From Serripes groenlandicus (lineage: Eukaryota > Mollusca > Bivalvia > Cardiida > Cardiidae): 64,000 nt of DNA. The notes beneath the pieces were generated by a model that was not told the DNA's origin, made no database searches, and saw only the letters and a program-made list of their open reading frames with translations. The stretch is from contig JASEVX010000001.1 of NCBI GenBank assembly GCA_031761405.1, forward strand, positions 49,275,102 to 49,339,101, in the 5' to 3' direction. Shown piece by piece: positions 31,154 through 41,871 of this stretch. How positions within the stretch are numbered: the first letter of the stretch is position 1; each line of letters starts with the position of its first letter. Both the position numbers and the translations under genes were made by a program.

Positions 31154-31860
31154 GAACCCTTTCCGTAATACTATAACAATCAAATATTGTGGAAAATGGA
31201 GCTATTACTGACAATGAGCAAGTCCTCCTTTTCACACAATGCTTTCAAACCCGTTTCACATTAATTCTTTTCATAATTAATATATTAAAACGTTTTACTA
31301 CAGATATTCTTTAACTCTTTCCCCCTTTTCAGACACATTTTGAATAACATGCAACAGATGAATGATTACATCTCAGGGAAAATATGGACAGTAATTATTG
31401 AAAATAGTTGAAACCTATGTGGAAAAAGAGCTAATGGGTCACAGTAAGCAATTTCTCCTCTCGTCACGATGTATTCAAATGCCGTCTGCTGCACATGCGC
31501 CAAAAAACGACTGTAAGCGGGAAAGGGTTGAACCCTTTCCTTTATAGCAACTTAGTTCATACGCATATTGTAAATATTTTTGGAAACGGAGCGATTGCTG
31601 ACAATGAACAACTCCTCCTTTTCGAAGAATGCTTTGAAACATGAATTTTTGTTTCTATAATCTATTTAACAAAAACATTTGCCTACACATTTGTTTTAAT
31701 CCTTTCCCCTTTTAGACACATTTTGTCTTACCTTAAAAGATGATTGATAATCAGTAAGTTTGTCTTTTTCCCCAATGTTTTCATCACTATTTTAGCCTAG
31801 CCATGTTCAATGTTGTCTGCTCAGTAGATTTGGTCTATGTGATAAAGGGTTAGGAAGACT
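31154..31860. mobile_element. Cluster of three diverged TTAA MITEs
   Basis: Copies start near 31154, 31311 and 31530-31700. The best is 31311-31530, ending GCGGGAAAGGGTTGAACCC, where the next one begins immediately. 31861-32379 holds no recognised feature. Confidence 0.6.
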
Positions 31861-32379
31861 TTTAACATATCATACCATGTACACTTGTTATTACATAAGC
31901 ACTATGCCCTTGTCGTCCTAAGAGAGAGTATCCTACTGTTTATACGTGCCATGAAAGAATGGTACAAATTTCGGTCTAGCAGCTACTGGGGGAATAGAGG
32001 GTAAAACAGGGCGTGTTTTGTGTTGAATGCTCTCATGTCACTGGAAAAGATATTTTTCATCATTCCATTTGTCTGTTTTTCAGCATGTCAACCCAACTAG
32101 GAAAAGTCAAATCTTCAAATTAGAGATTAATTTCAGCATACATACAAGTTATAACCACAAGGTCAATATTTATTTTATATGTGAGGCGCTTCTAGCGATT
32201 GCCGGACTTAATTTTAATGTATTTGCGTAAATTGAAGACTCTACATCCGTCAATATGTAACCTATAGTCTTAGATCTATCTGTTCACAAATATACTAGAA
32301 TGCAGTCTAAATATGTACGGTCCCGTTTCAAAGATTTTACCTACTTGTTTTCAATGTCGTCTGCTGCACCCTACAGAAA

Positions 32380-32485
32380 ATCAAACTGGGATCTCACCGG
32401 GATCCCAATGGGATGATCATATCCCAGTGGGATGTCATCATTTCAGTGGGATAGAAATTAATCCCAGTGGGATACTGGTGACCGG
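32380..32485. repeat. ATCCCAGTGGGAT island, small
   Basis: Five near-palindromic ATCCCAGTGGGAT-type words. The left edge CACCCTACAGAAAAT resembles the reversed right edge of 42626-42915, pointing to one mobile family. Confidence 0.6.
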
Positions 32486-32695
32486 GAAATTAAAACAAAG
32501 GGCTGTGAATATGTTAGGTCACGTGATTTAGACAGCCACACTTGCAAAAGTAAAATGGATTTTTCAAAGCATTTATATTCGTGTCAGTTCAAATGAATTA
32601 ATGTGACATGTCATCAACTGGATTTCCAAATTGCTTAAATACATGTTTATCTTCACCTCTGCGCACATTTGTCCAGATTATTTTATAAATTCTTT

Positions 32696-32803
32696 GGGTT
32701 GAAAAACCACAAAACACTGATCATTGGAAAACAGCACCCACCTAAACATTGTTGCTGGGTTTCTAATAAGCCATTCTGGGATTTGACGCAGGAGATACTT
32801 TCA
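32696..32803 (+). repeat. Dispersed repeat, pair with 35297-35425
   Basis: CAGCACCCACCTAAACATTG and ATTCTGGGATTTGACGCAGG recur at 35357-35416. The repeat is outside the segmental duplication and its class is unknown. Confidence 0.6.
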
Positions 32804-34136
32804 GCTAACAAACTTTTAATTTTAAAATATTGTGAGAAAGGAAGACACTTTAGTCTGCTTTACGTAGATACATCAAAAATGCGTCTACCAATTTATTGCA
32901 TCCCATCGACCGTCTGTAATTTTTTAACATGAATTATTTATGTTTAAAATATGTTACGTCATTGGCGCGTGGCAAGACGTCATAAAAAAATTATCGAGCA
33001 TCTGTTCAAACCATGATGGCGGCCATTTTCAACACAGATGCTGATTCACGGATTATATGCAATTTATCGCCGATGTTTGCATTTATTTTTGTTTGGTTGA
33101 GGGATAATTATAAGTGTTCTAAAATGTTCGTAAGTAAATACTTTACCTTTATCTTGCATTATTTTATTGGTAGACTTGCGCATGCGCAGAGGATGCCATA
33201 GTCATAGTGAGTTTGAAGTCACGTGATGTATATGCCCTTCACCACCAACAATTAAGTGCAATTTTTGGTTTGACTAATTTACGAATGCTCACAAAAGCAA
33301 ACATAGAGTAACGAAAAAAAATCTGATTATTCAAGCTTATAATAGAAAATAACAAGTCTTGTAAGTGTAAATATCATATTTAAAGTGTACACAATTATTT
33401 AGATATCACTACGCCAATATAGCACTGCACCGTGCAATTACCCTTTGTAAATTGTAACCCTTTTTTCCCTCTCGGCAGAGATGTAAACATCCACTCGCCC
33501 GCTAGCATAAGCGAGTGGAATGAAGGATCGGCTAGTACGAAATTCTAGGCGCTAGTCCATACATATTCGTTCATGTCCTTATTCATAAAGATAGTATGCA
33601 TTGCTAAGCCTTTTCTTTCTCTTTCTCTCAGTCCATCTATTCCTTCGACAACGATTAACGATGACTTGCATTTTGGATAGGTGCTTTCGACAAGGTCCGC
33701 GTCTAAAGAAACAAATTTCATCAAATGATTTGAGCGCTTTAAATCACTTGTTTATAAAGCGTTTAGAATACTTTGATTATAATAGGCAGAACGAATAACG
33801 AATAAATCTTGCAAGAAATCGATCATTTCTTTCGGCCAAAATCAGGTAAATGACCCGCGGATATTGGTTGTTACAACATAACTGATTCATCCTTTTATTC
33901 TAAATTTGTATTACACAGTTCAAAATTAGATTTTGACAGTTTGTTCGTTATTATTTTGACGCGATTCAAGATTTTGACGCGATTATTTCGTTCATAGAGT
34001 TGATTACTAACAGATGACTAAGTTGATGATGGAAAAAACATTAACAAGTTAAGTTAAGCTAAAACATGCACAGGCAGGCGAGTGTTTCATTAGGATAAGT
34101 GCAACACTCAATTCCCAATCCTGCTTGCCCTTTAAC

Positions 34137-34355
34137 AAATCACAACCCACCCCACAATATAAAAACTCTGCAGCAGACGAATTAAAAAAAATCTGAGCAA
34201 AGATACAGAAAATCACATTTATTGGAAGTGTAATCATTGAATATAGTTGAAAACATTGTTATAAAAGGAGAAAGCTTGTTATGAGCAATTTCTTCTTCTG
34301 CATCAATGTTTTCAAAAGTCGTCGGCTGCAATTACGTATGCAAGTGGGAAAGGTT
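34137..34355 (-). mobile_element. TTAA MITE in segmental duplication copy 2
   Basis: Partner of 11249-11451. It retains the GTCGTCGGCTGCA block lost in copy 1. Confidence 0.75.
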
Positions 34356-34881
34356 TAAATAAGAAACACTTTTTCAAATGATAGTCAGTTGGCTATTCTA
34401 GTATATAATGTCCGTCTTAAATAATAATGACAAAACTTTCAAAAAACAAGAAAAAGATTTTTTACAATTTAATTGAAAACATATTTAATCAAAGTTGGGA
34501 AAGTTGTCCCTTTCCGTGCTTTTTTTATGAGAGTTCAAATCACAAGCAAAACTTATGGGACAGAGTTGACAAATAACACATTGACACAATTTCAGATTTA
34601 GGCTTTGTTTCTGTCAAACTGCTGAAGAAGACAACACTGCATGCAGAGACACACATTTTGATTAAAAGTTTATTTAAAAAAAGGAATAATTTTATTTATG
34701 ATAAACAACATTACAATGATGGTGTAGAAAATACATGTCAACAATACATTTTTCAATTTGTACATTCATTGCACAGACCAAATCTTAGCAAGTTTGAAAT
34801 TATGGACCTCTCAGCACATTTTTTTCTCAATTCATTACTTCTTGGCAGGATTTTACTGCTAAAATTGATGATTTTTTTTTT

Positions 34882-34965
34882 TTTGGCCGGATTGCTCTAG
34901 CAATTCCGGTCTATAGATTGGCGATGTCTGTCTCTCCGTCTGTCTGTTCGTCAACATTTTGTAAA
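34882..34965 (-). repeat. Helentron-like 3' end fragment
   Basis: Hairpin CCGGATTGCTCTAGCAATTCCGG followed by GTCTGTCTCTCCGTCTGTCTG. It is part of a 320-bp insertion absent from the duplicate locus near 11780. Confidence 0.55.
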
Positions 34966-35296
34966 ATAAATATTCATATATGCACTTCTGTATCTCTTCT
35001 TAAACGATCGCAATTCTACCTTCAGTACTTCAGTACTTTGATTTGTATTGCAATCAAAAAGCTGTGACGAAGATCTCACAATTCCCCCTCTGTCCCAAAA
35101 GATTAATATTACAGAAATATTTTAAAACATTTATTTGATCATCAGTGTTTTTTCTCGCTGTTTTGTGACCAGGGCCCTTTCCATTGTGAAAATAGTGACA
35201 TGTTAAATGTGATAAAAGGCAAATTTTGTGAAATTTAGACCTACTTTTGTGAAATAAAAGAGAATTAAGTCTTTTTATTGTGAATGTCGGCCCAAA

Positions 35297-35425
35297 TTTG
35301 GGTTAAAAAAACCCACAAAACACTGATCATATAATTGGAATATGTTAATCTGCGTACAGCACCCACCTAAACATTGTTGCTGGGCTTCTAATAAGTCATT
35401 CTGGGATTTGATGCAGGAGAAAACT
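35297..35425 (+). repeat. Dispersed repeat, pair with 32696-32803
   Basis: Same unit with a 25-bp insertion after CACTGATCAT. It is followed by a poly-T run and the element at 35439. Confidence 0.6.
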
Positions 35426-35438
35426 ATTTTTTTTTTAT

Positions 35439-35818
35439 TAGTCCCTTACCGTTCAGTGACCGGTTTGGGGACTATAGGTTTGGTCGATTCTGTCCGTCAG
35501 TCCCACCTAACCTTGTCCGGCCCGCATCTTAACTATCCATCATAGGATTTCAAAGAAACTTGGCACACCCGTTAAACATGCTGAGGTGGTCTGGCGTGCA
35601 CAAGACCCAGGCCTGTACCTCAAATGTGAAGGTCACACTTAGAGGTCAAAGGTCAAAATGAGTACAGTTCGATAGGACTACCTTGTTCGGCTCATATCTA
35701 AACCATGCATCATAGGAGTTCTAAGTTACTGGGCACACATGTTCACCATGATGAGGTGGCACACAAGACACAGGCCTGTACCACAAAGGTCAAGGTCACA
35801 CTTAGAGGTAGGGGACTT
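35439..35818 (-). mobile_element. Small pearl-type element
   Basis: TAGTCCCTTACC at the left and GGTAGGGGACT at the right are complementary. The left end folds with GGGGACTA at 35467. Two units with AGGTCAAAGGTCA words lie between. Confidence 0.65.
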
Positions 35819-35849
35819 TTGTATTGGTTGCAATATGACATTAACTTTT

Positions 35850-36067
35850 GTTTGATTGATTGGGGTTTAATGCCGTTTTCAACATAGTTTCTAAGCAACT
35901 GGTTGCTTTTCCACATAGATTGTTAAACAGCCCATTGGTGAAAGACGAATTATGCAGGTCACAATGACTTGTCAATCGTCGGAAAGAATGTTGGCCGAGC
36001 TGGGATTCAAACTCACAACCCCTGGATTGACAGCCCGCGTCGCTAGCGACTCACTGAGCTACTGGGG
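35850..36067 (-). mobile_element. SINE, internally shortened
   Basis: The GATTGATTGGGGTTTAATGCC tail is at the left and a tRNA-like head lies near 35990-36067 (CTGGGATTCAAACTCAC in plus sense). TTTGTTTGA occurs at both edges and may be the target duplication. Confidence 0.75.
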
Positions 36068-36211
36068 CTTGGATTTGATTTGTTTGAACCATAAATTTTT
36101 ACTGGAGCAGAATGCACAAATTCAAGACACATTCCCACATTTACAAATTATATTTGCCTAAACCAGCAGTTCAAATCAATTTGAATTAATACTTGAATGC
36201 ATACTTTTCAG

Positions 36212-36325
36212 AGGAAGCGGGCAGAATTCGGAAAACATTCTAGCTTGGGAAAACTGACGAAAGTTTCAAGGACACTACCACAGTAACCTGCTCCCGGTGT
36301 TCCAGATAAACTATTGACAACAAAG
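36212..36325 (+). other. Exon-like segment, uncertain
   Basis: CTTTTCAG precedes and CAAAG/GTGAAT follows a GC-richer 114-bp block. All plus-strand frames contain a stop, so it is not a coding internal exon; a non-coding exon or chance is possible. 36326-37112 shows nothing else. Confidence 0.2.
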
Positions 36326-37112
36326 GTGAATATTTTATATTTATATACCTGACTTGAGGATTAAGTCCTCAAATGTAAATTTTCATACAGACCTTGTCAA
36401 ATTAATGAAAAATAAAACCTATTATTTGATAGAGTGCAATATTCAACCATGAATATTTAGAAAAGTATTAGAGATAAGTTTGCAAACTTACTTTATATAA
36501 TTACTTAGATATTTACCTTATATGAATGTCTATGAAATTTGAAGTGTTTTTTTTGTTGGAGTCTTTAGAATATTCTCAAAAATGGTTGCTGAATTCGAGG
36601 CCCGAGTCTTTTCAATAATGTTTTGTTAAAGAAATCCTAACAATCGCTTTATATTTCTTCTGACAGTTGTCAGTTCCTTTCCATATATGAACTGTCCGGC
36701 GAGAAAATCAACATTGTAGACTCTGCGTAAAGTGACGATCCGGATCATCCTTAGCATGTCGCGCAGGCTAACTTGGACAGACACTTTCCACCTCCTGTGG
36801 ATTTTATGTTTCATGAATCATTACTCTATATACCTCTATCAATCTAAGACGAAATGTGTCTTGGACTGCGCAGGCTGACCTGGATCGATACATTACGCAG
36901 AGTCCATGATGCTGGTTTTCTGGTGGAACGGCTCATATTGAGACATGTCAGGACGTCATAAAAATGTCTGTAAGGTAATCATTAAAGTAAAACATCATTT
37001 AGTATTGCAGATGTTTTCATTCATCTTGCAGATATATGTGACGCATCAAAATAAGCAAAGACGCAAAATCGACCTAAACCAGTAAATATTTAGGAAAAAG
37101 TATTATTAAATG

Positions 37113-37350
37113 AAGGGGTATATAGAAGTCACTGTGTCGGGCTGTCGGTCGGCCGGAAGCCATATTTTGTCTGGCCTATTTCTTACAACCACTGGGTGGA
37201 ATTCAATAGAATTTTACATGAGGAGATGTGCATATCCTAAAGGGGTTACGATTGCATGTTATTTTACAGAGTTATGGCCCTTTTACTTATTAAGTTATGG
37301 TGTAGGTCAAGGTGCTGTTTAGGGGGTATTTATCATCTTCAGTGATAGTT
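37113..37350 (-). mobile_element. Small Helentron-like element
   Basis: Reverse-oriented relative of 30747-31005. It ends at GGGGGTATTTATCATCTTCA and GTGATAG, with GTCGGTCGGCC near its other end. The 70-codon open frame here is not a gene. Confidence 0.6.
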
Positions 37351-37475
37351 TGTTTATTTATAATATTAAAGAAATCATGTTTTTACTTGTATTTAACAGT
37401 ACTACATGTTTTACTTTAAAGTACTGTATTTCATTTGCCTTGCATTAATGGCTCAATGATAACACAAATAAATTA

Positions 37476-37547
37476 AGTCTTCTCTTTCCGTATAAATAAA
37501 ACATTAAACAACAAACACCCATATGCAAGTACCAGACATGTGTCTAT
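37476..37547 (-). repeat. Ngaro B2 repeat (3' terminus)
   Basis: A 72-bp repeat whose outer end is AGT (37476-37478). It differs from B1 at two adjacent CpG-type positions (CATG against CGCG). A 268-bp spacer without a recognised gene separates it from A2. Confidence 0.88.
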
Positions 37548-37815
37548 TTAATGAACAAAGAAGCAGTTTAAACAGTGAATTTTATATACATGTGACCTTT
37601 TGTAATACGAGTTGAATTATCGTATTTATGTTTTACATATAACCTCTCAATTTCAAAATAAAGCAGTATTTTGTATTTTTGGAAATCCGTCTCGCCCAGG
37701 AACGACCAGAGATAAAAACCATTGTATGGAAAAACTCTGGAAACCTGTGTCAGTTTGTCAATGACAGATTTGAATGTTAGACCTCATTCTATGCAATTTG
37801 GTTATGTTAACCGTG

Positions 37816-38021
37816 AAATAACTATCGGAAATTTGACATGTACTGCTTGCTTTCGTCCGGTAGAATGACCATTTCCCGCCATCACGAACAATATATAGCC
37901 ATAATTCCCGCCAAATACCTTGCTACCCGTGCACCCAAGCGCTTACGTATTAACCCTTGTGTATACGCTACACGAAGACAAATATTTCACTCTCTTCTAC
38001 GAAACGCGTGAAATATATAGT
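37816..38021 (-). repeat. Ngaro A2 repeat
   Basis: Second 206-bp A copy, differing from A1 at 2 positions, including CACG against CGCG. It carries the same TATA/E2F-like block and could start transcription toward 37476 and into flanking DNA. Confidence 0.88.
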
Positions 38022-38090
38022 CTTCTCTTTCCGTATAAATAAAACATTAAACAACAAACACCCATATGCAAGTACCAGACGCGTGTCTAT
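38019..38090 (-). repeat. Ngaro B1 repeat
   Basis: A 72-bp copy of the 3' terminal B2 repeat, joined to A2 through a shared AGT at 38019-38021. This internal junction has the sequence expected if the two outer ends of the element were fused. Confidence 0.88.
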
Positions 38091-38127
38091 AGAACAATAA
38101 AAAGAAAGGGCAAGAAAAGCGGAGCAT

Positions 38128-39137
38128 TTAAAGACATAATTGCTCAGAAACGCTCAATCTGGCTTTCAATGAGTCGACTACATAACCATCCTTGCTATTT
38201 TCACTTTTCCATCTGCCATGCCGTTTCCAACATCTGTCATTAATACCAGAGTTTGCAGCAAGTGTAGCCCCACCTGATCTCAAAGAGTGGAGACCAAGAT
38301 TAGCACCTTTAGACACTACTGTTAATTTTCCCAAAACGGTTTCCCTAGCTCGAGTGTAACTCAATGGCTTGTCCTTGTAAATTAATTTACTTATACCTCG
38401 GGAACGGAAACCTGGTCTAAATAAATAACAATTCATCTCTGTAGTCTGAGCCGTAACGTCCAAGTAACGCTTTAACATTGCATAAGGACATGCTACTGAA
38501 TGACCCTTTGCAATAACCAATTCGCTGCCTTTTCTTAATTGGTCAGTTTTGCTCTTTCTAATGCTAACTGAGAAGTAATGATCATGAAAAACTATATCGT
38601 TACATCGTAAATTTCTAAGCTCATCATATCTTAAAAAAGCGGAAAACCCTAATGCAATCAAACATAAATCTCTAACAGTTAAAACGTCTCTGGAATCTGT
38701 GTACTTTTGACAAATCTCCACTAGCATGTCTTTCGTTATTGGCTCTTTCTTCGTTACTGGCTTAGATAGTGTGCGTTTAGCGGAATCTAGTAAATTTTTC
38801 ACATATGAATTATCAGTTGGATCGTCTACACCTTTAAGGCAAATGGCCCACTTAATACTGTACACTGTAGATACTATTACACTGTATGTGCTCATTTTCC
38901 TCATTAAGTCAGTTATATACATTGCCACCAGAATTGGTGACGCGGGAATAGGTATACCACCTTTTTCAAGAATGTAATTTTCCCATTTCTTGAAATAACA
39001 GAAATATTTACGTGACGTATTTTCACTTTTTGATGTTACCAAGGAACTAGCCATGTGTCCAACCAAACCCTCGAACTGGGATGTATCTATATCAATTTTG
39101 TCCAGCTCCACTCTAATGGATTGTTCCAAACCTAGAC
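38128..39137 (-). CDS. Tyrosine recombinase of the Ngaro element
   Basis: A phage-integrase-family recombinase of about 335 residues that would integrate the circular cDNA. Numbered from 39129, residues 20-115 form a SAM-like core-binding domain (YFCYFKKWENYI, VAMYITDLMRK). The catalytic domain shows R167 (FLRYDEL), K194 (RKSKTDQLRKG), H281 and R284 (LHSLRSGGAT), a GRW motif at 305-307 and the nucleophile Y316 (DGYVVDS), so the R-K-H-R-W-Y set is complete. No ATG occurs before residue 26, which is already inside the folded part. A pyrimidine tract and CAG end at 39138, just upstream of the conserved N-terminus, so expression through splicing is plausible. The frame lies 3' of RNase H and ends 38 bases before the B1 repeat. 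Confidence 0.9.
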
Positions 39138-39159
39138 CTGAGCGAAATAAAAAACATCA

Positions 39160-39795
39160 TTAAAAACATATTCGAATAGCCATTAATCCGAAAGACAAAT
39201 GTCGACCATCAAATATTCCATTTTTTCCTCTACCTCTTCTAGTTAGGAATCCCGGTTCATAACTAACGTACTGACTAATGAAAGCTGCAGCATTCAATTC
39301 ATTGGGAAATAGCACAGGCCAAAATGGGGCCGATTTCCATTTTGGAACTACGAGTGTGCAACAACATTTTTCTTTCAGTATTTTACTGACACATTTCAAT
39401 ATCAATCTAGGCGGTGGTACCAGCCAGTTATTTTCACCAGACCATTTTTGTAGAAATGCGTCAACACCCGACGTGCCTGGACACCAAAAACGGGAATTGA
39501 ACTTAAGACATTTTGTATTGTAATCCTGAGCGAATCTATCGTGTGTATGCAAACCCCATTTGTAATTAAGCTCTTTGTAAATTTCGTCTGCTATAGACCA
39601 ATCATCACAATCGTAACTATGACTTAGAAAATCAGCTCTTTCGTTTTCATTTCTTGGTATCCATTTCGGAATTAAAGCAATGTTATGTTGTTTACATTTT
39701 TCACCCAAACTTAAAGCTTTTCCCTGTAACTGCATATTTTTACTACCAATATTTATAATAGTACAAACATTTTTATTATCCGAATTGACTATCAC
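39160..39795 (-). CDS. RNase H C-terminal half and connector, separated by a frame break
   Basis: An open frame of about 211 codons that begins with GTG, not ATG, and overlaps the end of the preceding frame by 20 bases. Its first residues continue RNase H exactly where the upstream frame leaves the family pattern: D6 in NSDN and D55 in ERADFLS supply the third and fourth acidic positions. The following FNSRFWCPGTSGVDAF and SGENNWLVPP stretches are typical of the region after RNase H in DIRS/Ngaro polyproteins. It is best read as the 3' half of the same pol gene, displaced by one nucleotide. A programmed shift is possible, but the local GGGAAAG heptamer is not in the phase used for standard -1 slippage, so a simple indel or sequence error is more likely. 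Confidence 0.85.
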   Translation of the reverse strand: MIVNSDNKNVCTIINIGSKNMQLQGKALSLGEKCKQHNIALIPKWIPRNENERADFLSHSYDCDDWSIADEIYKELNYKWGLHTHDRFAQDYNTKCLKFNSRFWCPGTSGVDAFLQKWSGENNWLVPPPRLILKCVSKILKEKCCCTLVVPKWKSAPFWPVLFPNELNAAAFISQYVSYEPGFLTRRGRGKNGIFDGRHLSFGLMAIRICF

Positions 39796-41854
39796 AGTCT
39801 TTCCCTGCAGCGTATCCGTATGAGAAAAAAATGGATCTACGCACTGCTTCCAGCTCTCGCCATGTGGAGCTCGATCTTGTCTCTGGCTCAGACCAAGTAC
39901 CTATGACTTCACTGTCAGTGACATTCTCTATAAAACAACCAAATCCAGATCCACTGGCGTCAACAAAGACGTTTGCAACATTGCAATCAAGCTCTTCACT
40001 GTAATCCATCAAATGGATAGAACATGTATTCAGTAATTTCATATTTTCCTTCCAAAACAATAACTCCTCAAATGCAAGTATATCCAATTTCACCGGGGCA
40101 TCCCAACTTGCTCTACCGGATATGCAGTTATATAAATATCTAGTTCTCAAACGCACCACTTTACCCATGACGCAATGCATAGACAGCAATTGTCCAACCA
40201 CCCCGGCTACCAACCTGACTGCTATTAATACATTTCCTTTCAATACTTTGGATACAATGACCCCTATGTTTTGCTCCGCCCTTTCTATCCTATGTATTGC
40301 AATAGATAAAATGCCAAGTTTTGTATTCCAGTCTAAACCCAACCATGAAACACCCAACGAAGGAAGCCAATTGCACTTTTCATTCGCAATCAGAAAACCA
40401 AATTTTATCAGGTCATTTCTCATGAAATGACTTTCATTTAACGCTTTTTCAAAAGGCTGATCTCCCCCTAACCCATCGTCGAGAAAAACAATTACTTTAA
40501 ATCCAGATGCTCTCCATGTTTTAACAACTGTTCTCATTAATTTAGTAAATATATATCCAGCCGTGGAAATACCAAAAGGAAGGACGCAGAAAACATAGTA
40601 TTTTAAGCAATCTCCAACCAACCATGCAAAGCCTAGGTAAGTTTGATGCTCAGGGTAAATCATAATATGATGATAAGCTCCCCTTATATCAAATGAGAAC
40701 AGGTAATCTCCCTTTGAAAACATTTGTCTCGCTACTGACTGATCTTCATAACAACATTTGTACTTGAATAAATTTGGATTTACATGTCGACCGTCTAAAA
40801 CTAGCCGTAGTTTACCCTTTTTACCGACCGCGACTGTTAACGGATTTGTAATGTGCGGAGCATCCGTCACTTCACGCACACATCCCTTTTTCAATAACTT
40901 TTGAATTTCGTCTGCTACGAAATCTGAATTGTCAATTGCCGATTTATTATTTTTTAAACGAACTCTACAAGGAGTGTATCTCAAAGGTAATTTGTATCCG
41001 TTTTCAACTATGTCCATAATGTAATCGCTTGCACCAGACTTTTTCCAATGCGACCCACAACACTTTAACCTGCCAACTGGCGATTCTTCGCATTTAACGG
41101 ACTCGTTTGCAGACGGACATGGTAATTCAATATTAACATTCTTACATGTAATATGATCAACAAAATTTCTACTTATCTTTGAACTTCTGTCTATATGTAC
41201 TGTGTCTATCACCACTCTGCACTCCGACTGCCAATGGCCGGTTTTCCCACAACGGAAACAAGACCCTGTTCTACGTGAAGTATAACCCTTAGCGCCCATC
41301 TCAGTCGCTCTAACTGCCTCCTTGGTTGCAGGTTGTTGGTACGGAGTAATCCTTTTCTGCCTATCTCGTCTCTCTTGTCTAACCCTCCTGTCCGCATGAT
41401 AATGCGCACGAGAAATACGCTTCTCGTCATCTGAATCGTCTGCTAAAGGATTAGCCTCATACTCTTGGACCACTTTCCATCCGTGCTCGGAAGAATCAGC
41501 CAATTTAATGCACTTCTGCCTATGATTCAAAATAGTTATACCTTCAGCACTCTTGTTACGAGCCGATGTTAGATTAATGTCCGAATTCGACTGCTCGGCT
41601 TCTTGAACAAGTCTCCCGGCCTGGCTAAGGGTCTCCAAAACCTTATTGTTGAGTCTACTCTGTTGCTCATGACCCTTCTTCCGAAATGAGTAGGTATCGG
41701 CACCAGCACTCTGTTGAATGGCAGTCAATTGAGAACGGCTGATTTCTCTTTGGTTTGCATTAATACGCTGCTCGAAACACTCTAACTTTGAATTCATTAG
41801 ATGCTCCATCTGAGAGAGTAGTTTGTTTGTATCCATGTCTGCTGCATCTGCCAT
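39776..41854 (-). CDS. Gag-like zinc knuckle plus reverse transcriptase and start of RNase H (Ngaro element)
   Basis: I place the start at the ATG at 41854, giving 692 codons. The frame stays open 31 codons further upstream, but that part lies in the A1 repeat around a TATA box and opens with TTG. Numbered from the upstream end of the open frame (41947): residues 32-220 are a charged, coiled-coil-like Gag region; C230-C233-H238-C243 form a CX2CX4HX4C knuckle; reverse transcriptase spans about 340-560, with motif A D420 (SFDI), the LPFG motif at 456-459 and catalytic FLDD at 488-491; RNase H begins near 655 with D663 (VDAS) and E698 (WRELE). The frame then stops at 39776 and RNase H continues in another frame in the next entry. 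The product would package element RNA and copy it to cDNA. Gag and Pol share one frame here, whereas many Ngaro elements separate them. Confidence 0.88.
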   Translation of the reverse strand: MADAADMDTNKLLSQMEHLMNSKLECFEQRINANQREISRSQLTAIQQSAGADTYSFRKKGHEQQSRLNNKVLETLSQAGRLVQEAEQSNSDINLTSARNKSAEGITILNHRQKCIKLADSSEHGWKVVQEYEANPLADDSDDEKRISRAHYHADRRVRQERRDRQKRITPYQQPATKEAVRATEMGAKGYTSRRTGSCFRCGKTGHWQSECRVVIDTVHIDRSSKISRNFVDHITCKNVNIELPCPSANESVKCEESPVGRLKCCGSHWKKSGASDYIMDIVENGYKLPLRYTPCRVRLKNNKSAIDNSDFVADEIQKLLKKGCVREVTDAPHITNPLTVAVGKKGKLRLVLDGRHVNPNLFKYKCCYEDQSVARQMFSKGDYLFSFDIRGAYHHIMIYPEHQTYLGFAWLVGDCLKYYVFCVLPFGISTAGYIFTKLMRTVVKTWRASGFKVIVFLDDGLGGDQPFEKALNESHFMRNDLIKFGFLIANEKCNWLPSLGVSWLGLDWNTKLGILSIAIHRIERAEQNIGVIVSKVLKGNVLIAVRLVAGVVGQLLSMHCVMGKVVRLRTRYLYNCISGRASWDAPVKLDILAFEELLFWKENMKLLNTCSIHLMDYSEELDCNVANVFVDASGSGFGCFIENVTDSEVIGTWSEPETRSSSTWRELEAVRRSIFFSYGYAAGKDCDSQFG

Positions 41855-41871
41855 GTGGATTAATTTTCTGT

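Larger units (their letters stand above)
33165..35045 (+). repeat. Segmental duplication, copy 2
   Basis: Partner of 9405-11829 in the same orientation. It has a roughly 320-bp insertion at 34683-35005 and short deletions elsewhere. A MITE at the same position in both (34137-34355) predates the duplication. Confidence 0.75.

Noticed and set aside
36212..36325. Coding internal exon upstream of the 42207 exon
   Set aside because: Good splice-like edges, but a stop in every plus-strand frame.
38728..38977. 83-codon plus-strand frame, and those at 39278 and 40122
   Set aside because: They are antisense to the Ngaro recombinase and pol genes, whose motifs settle the coding strand.
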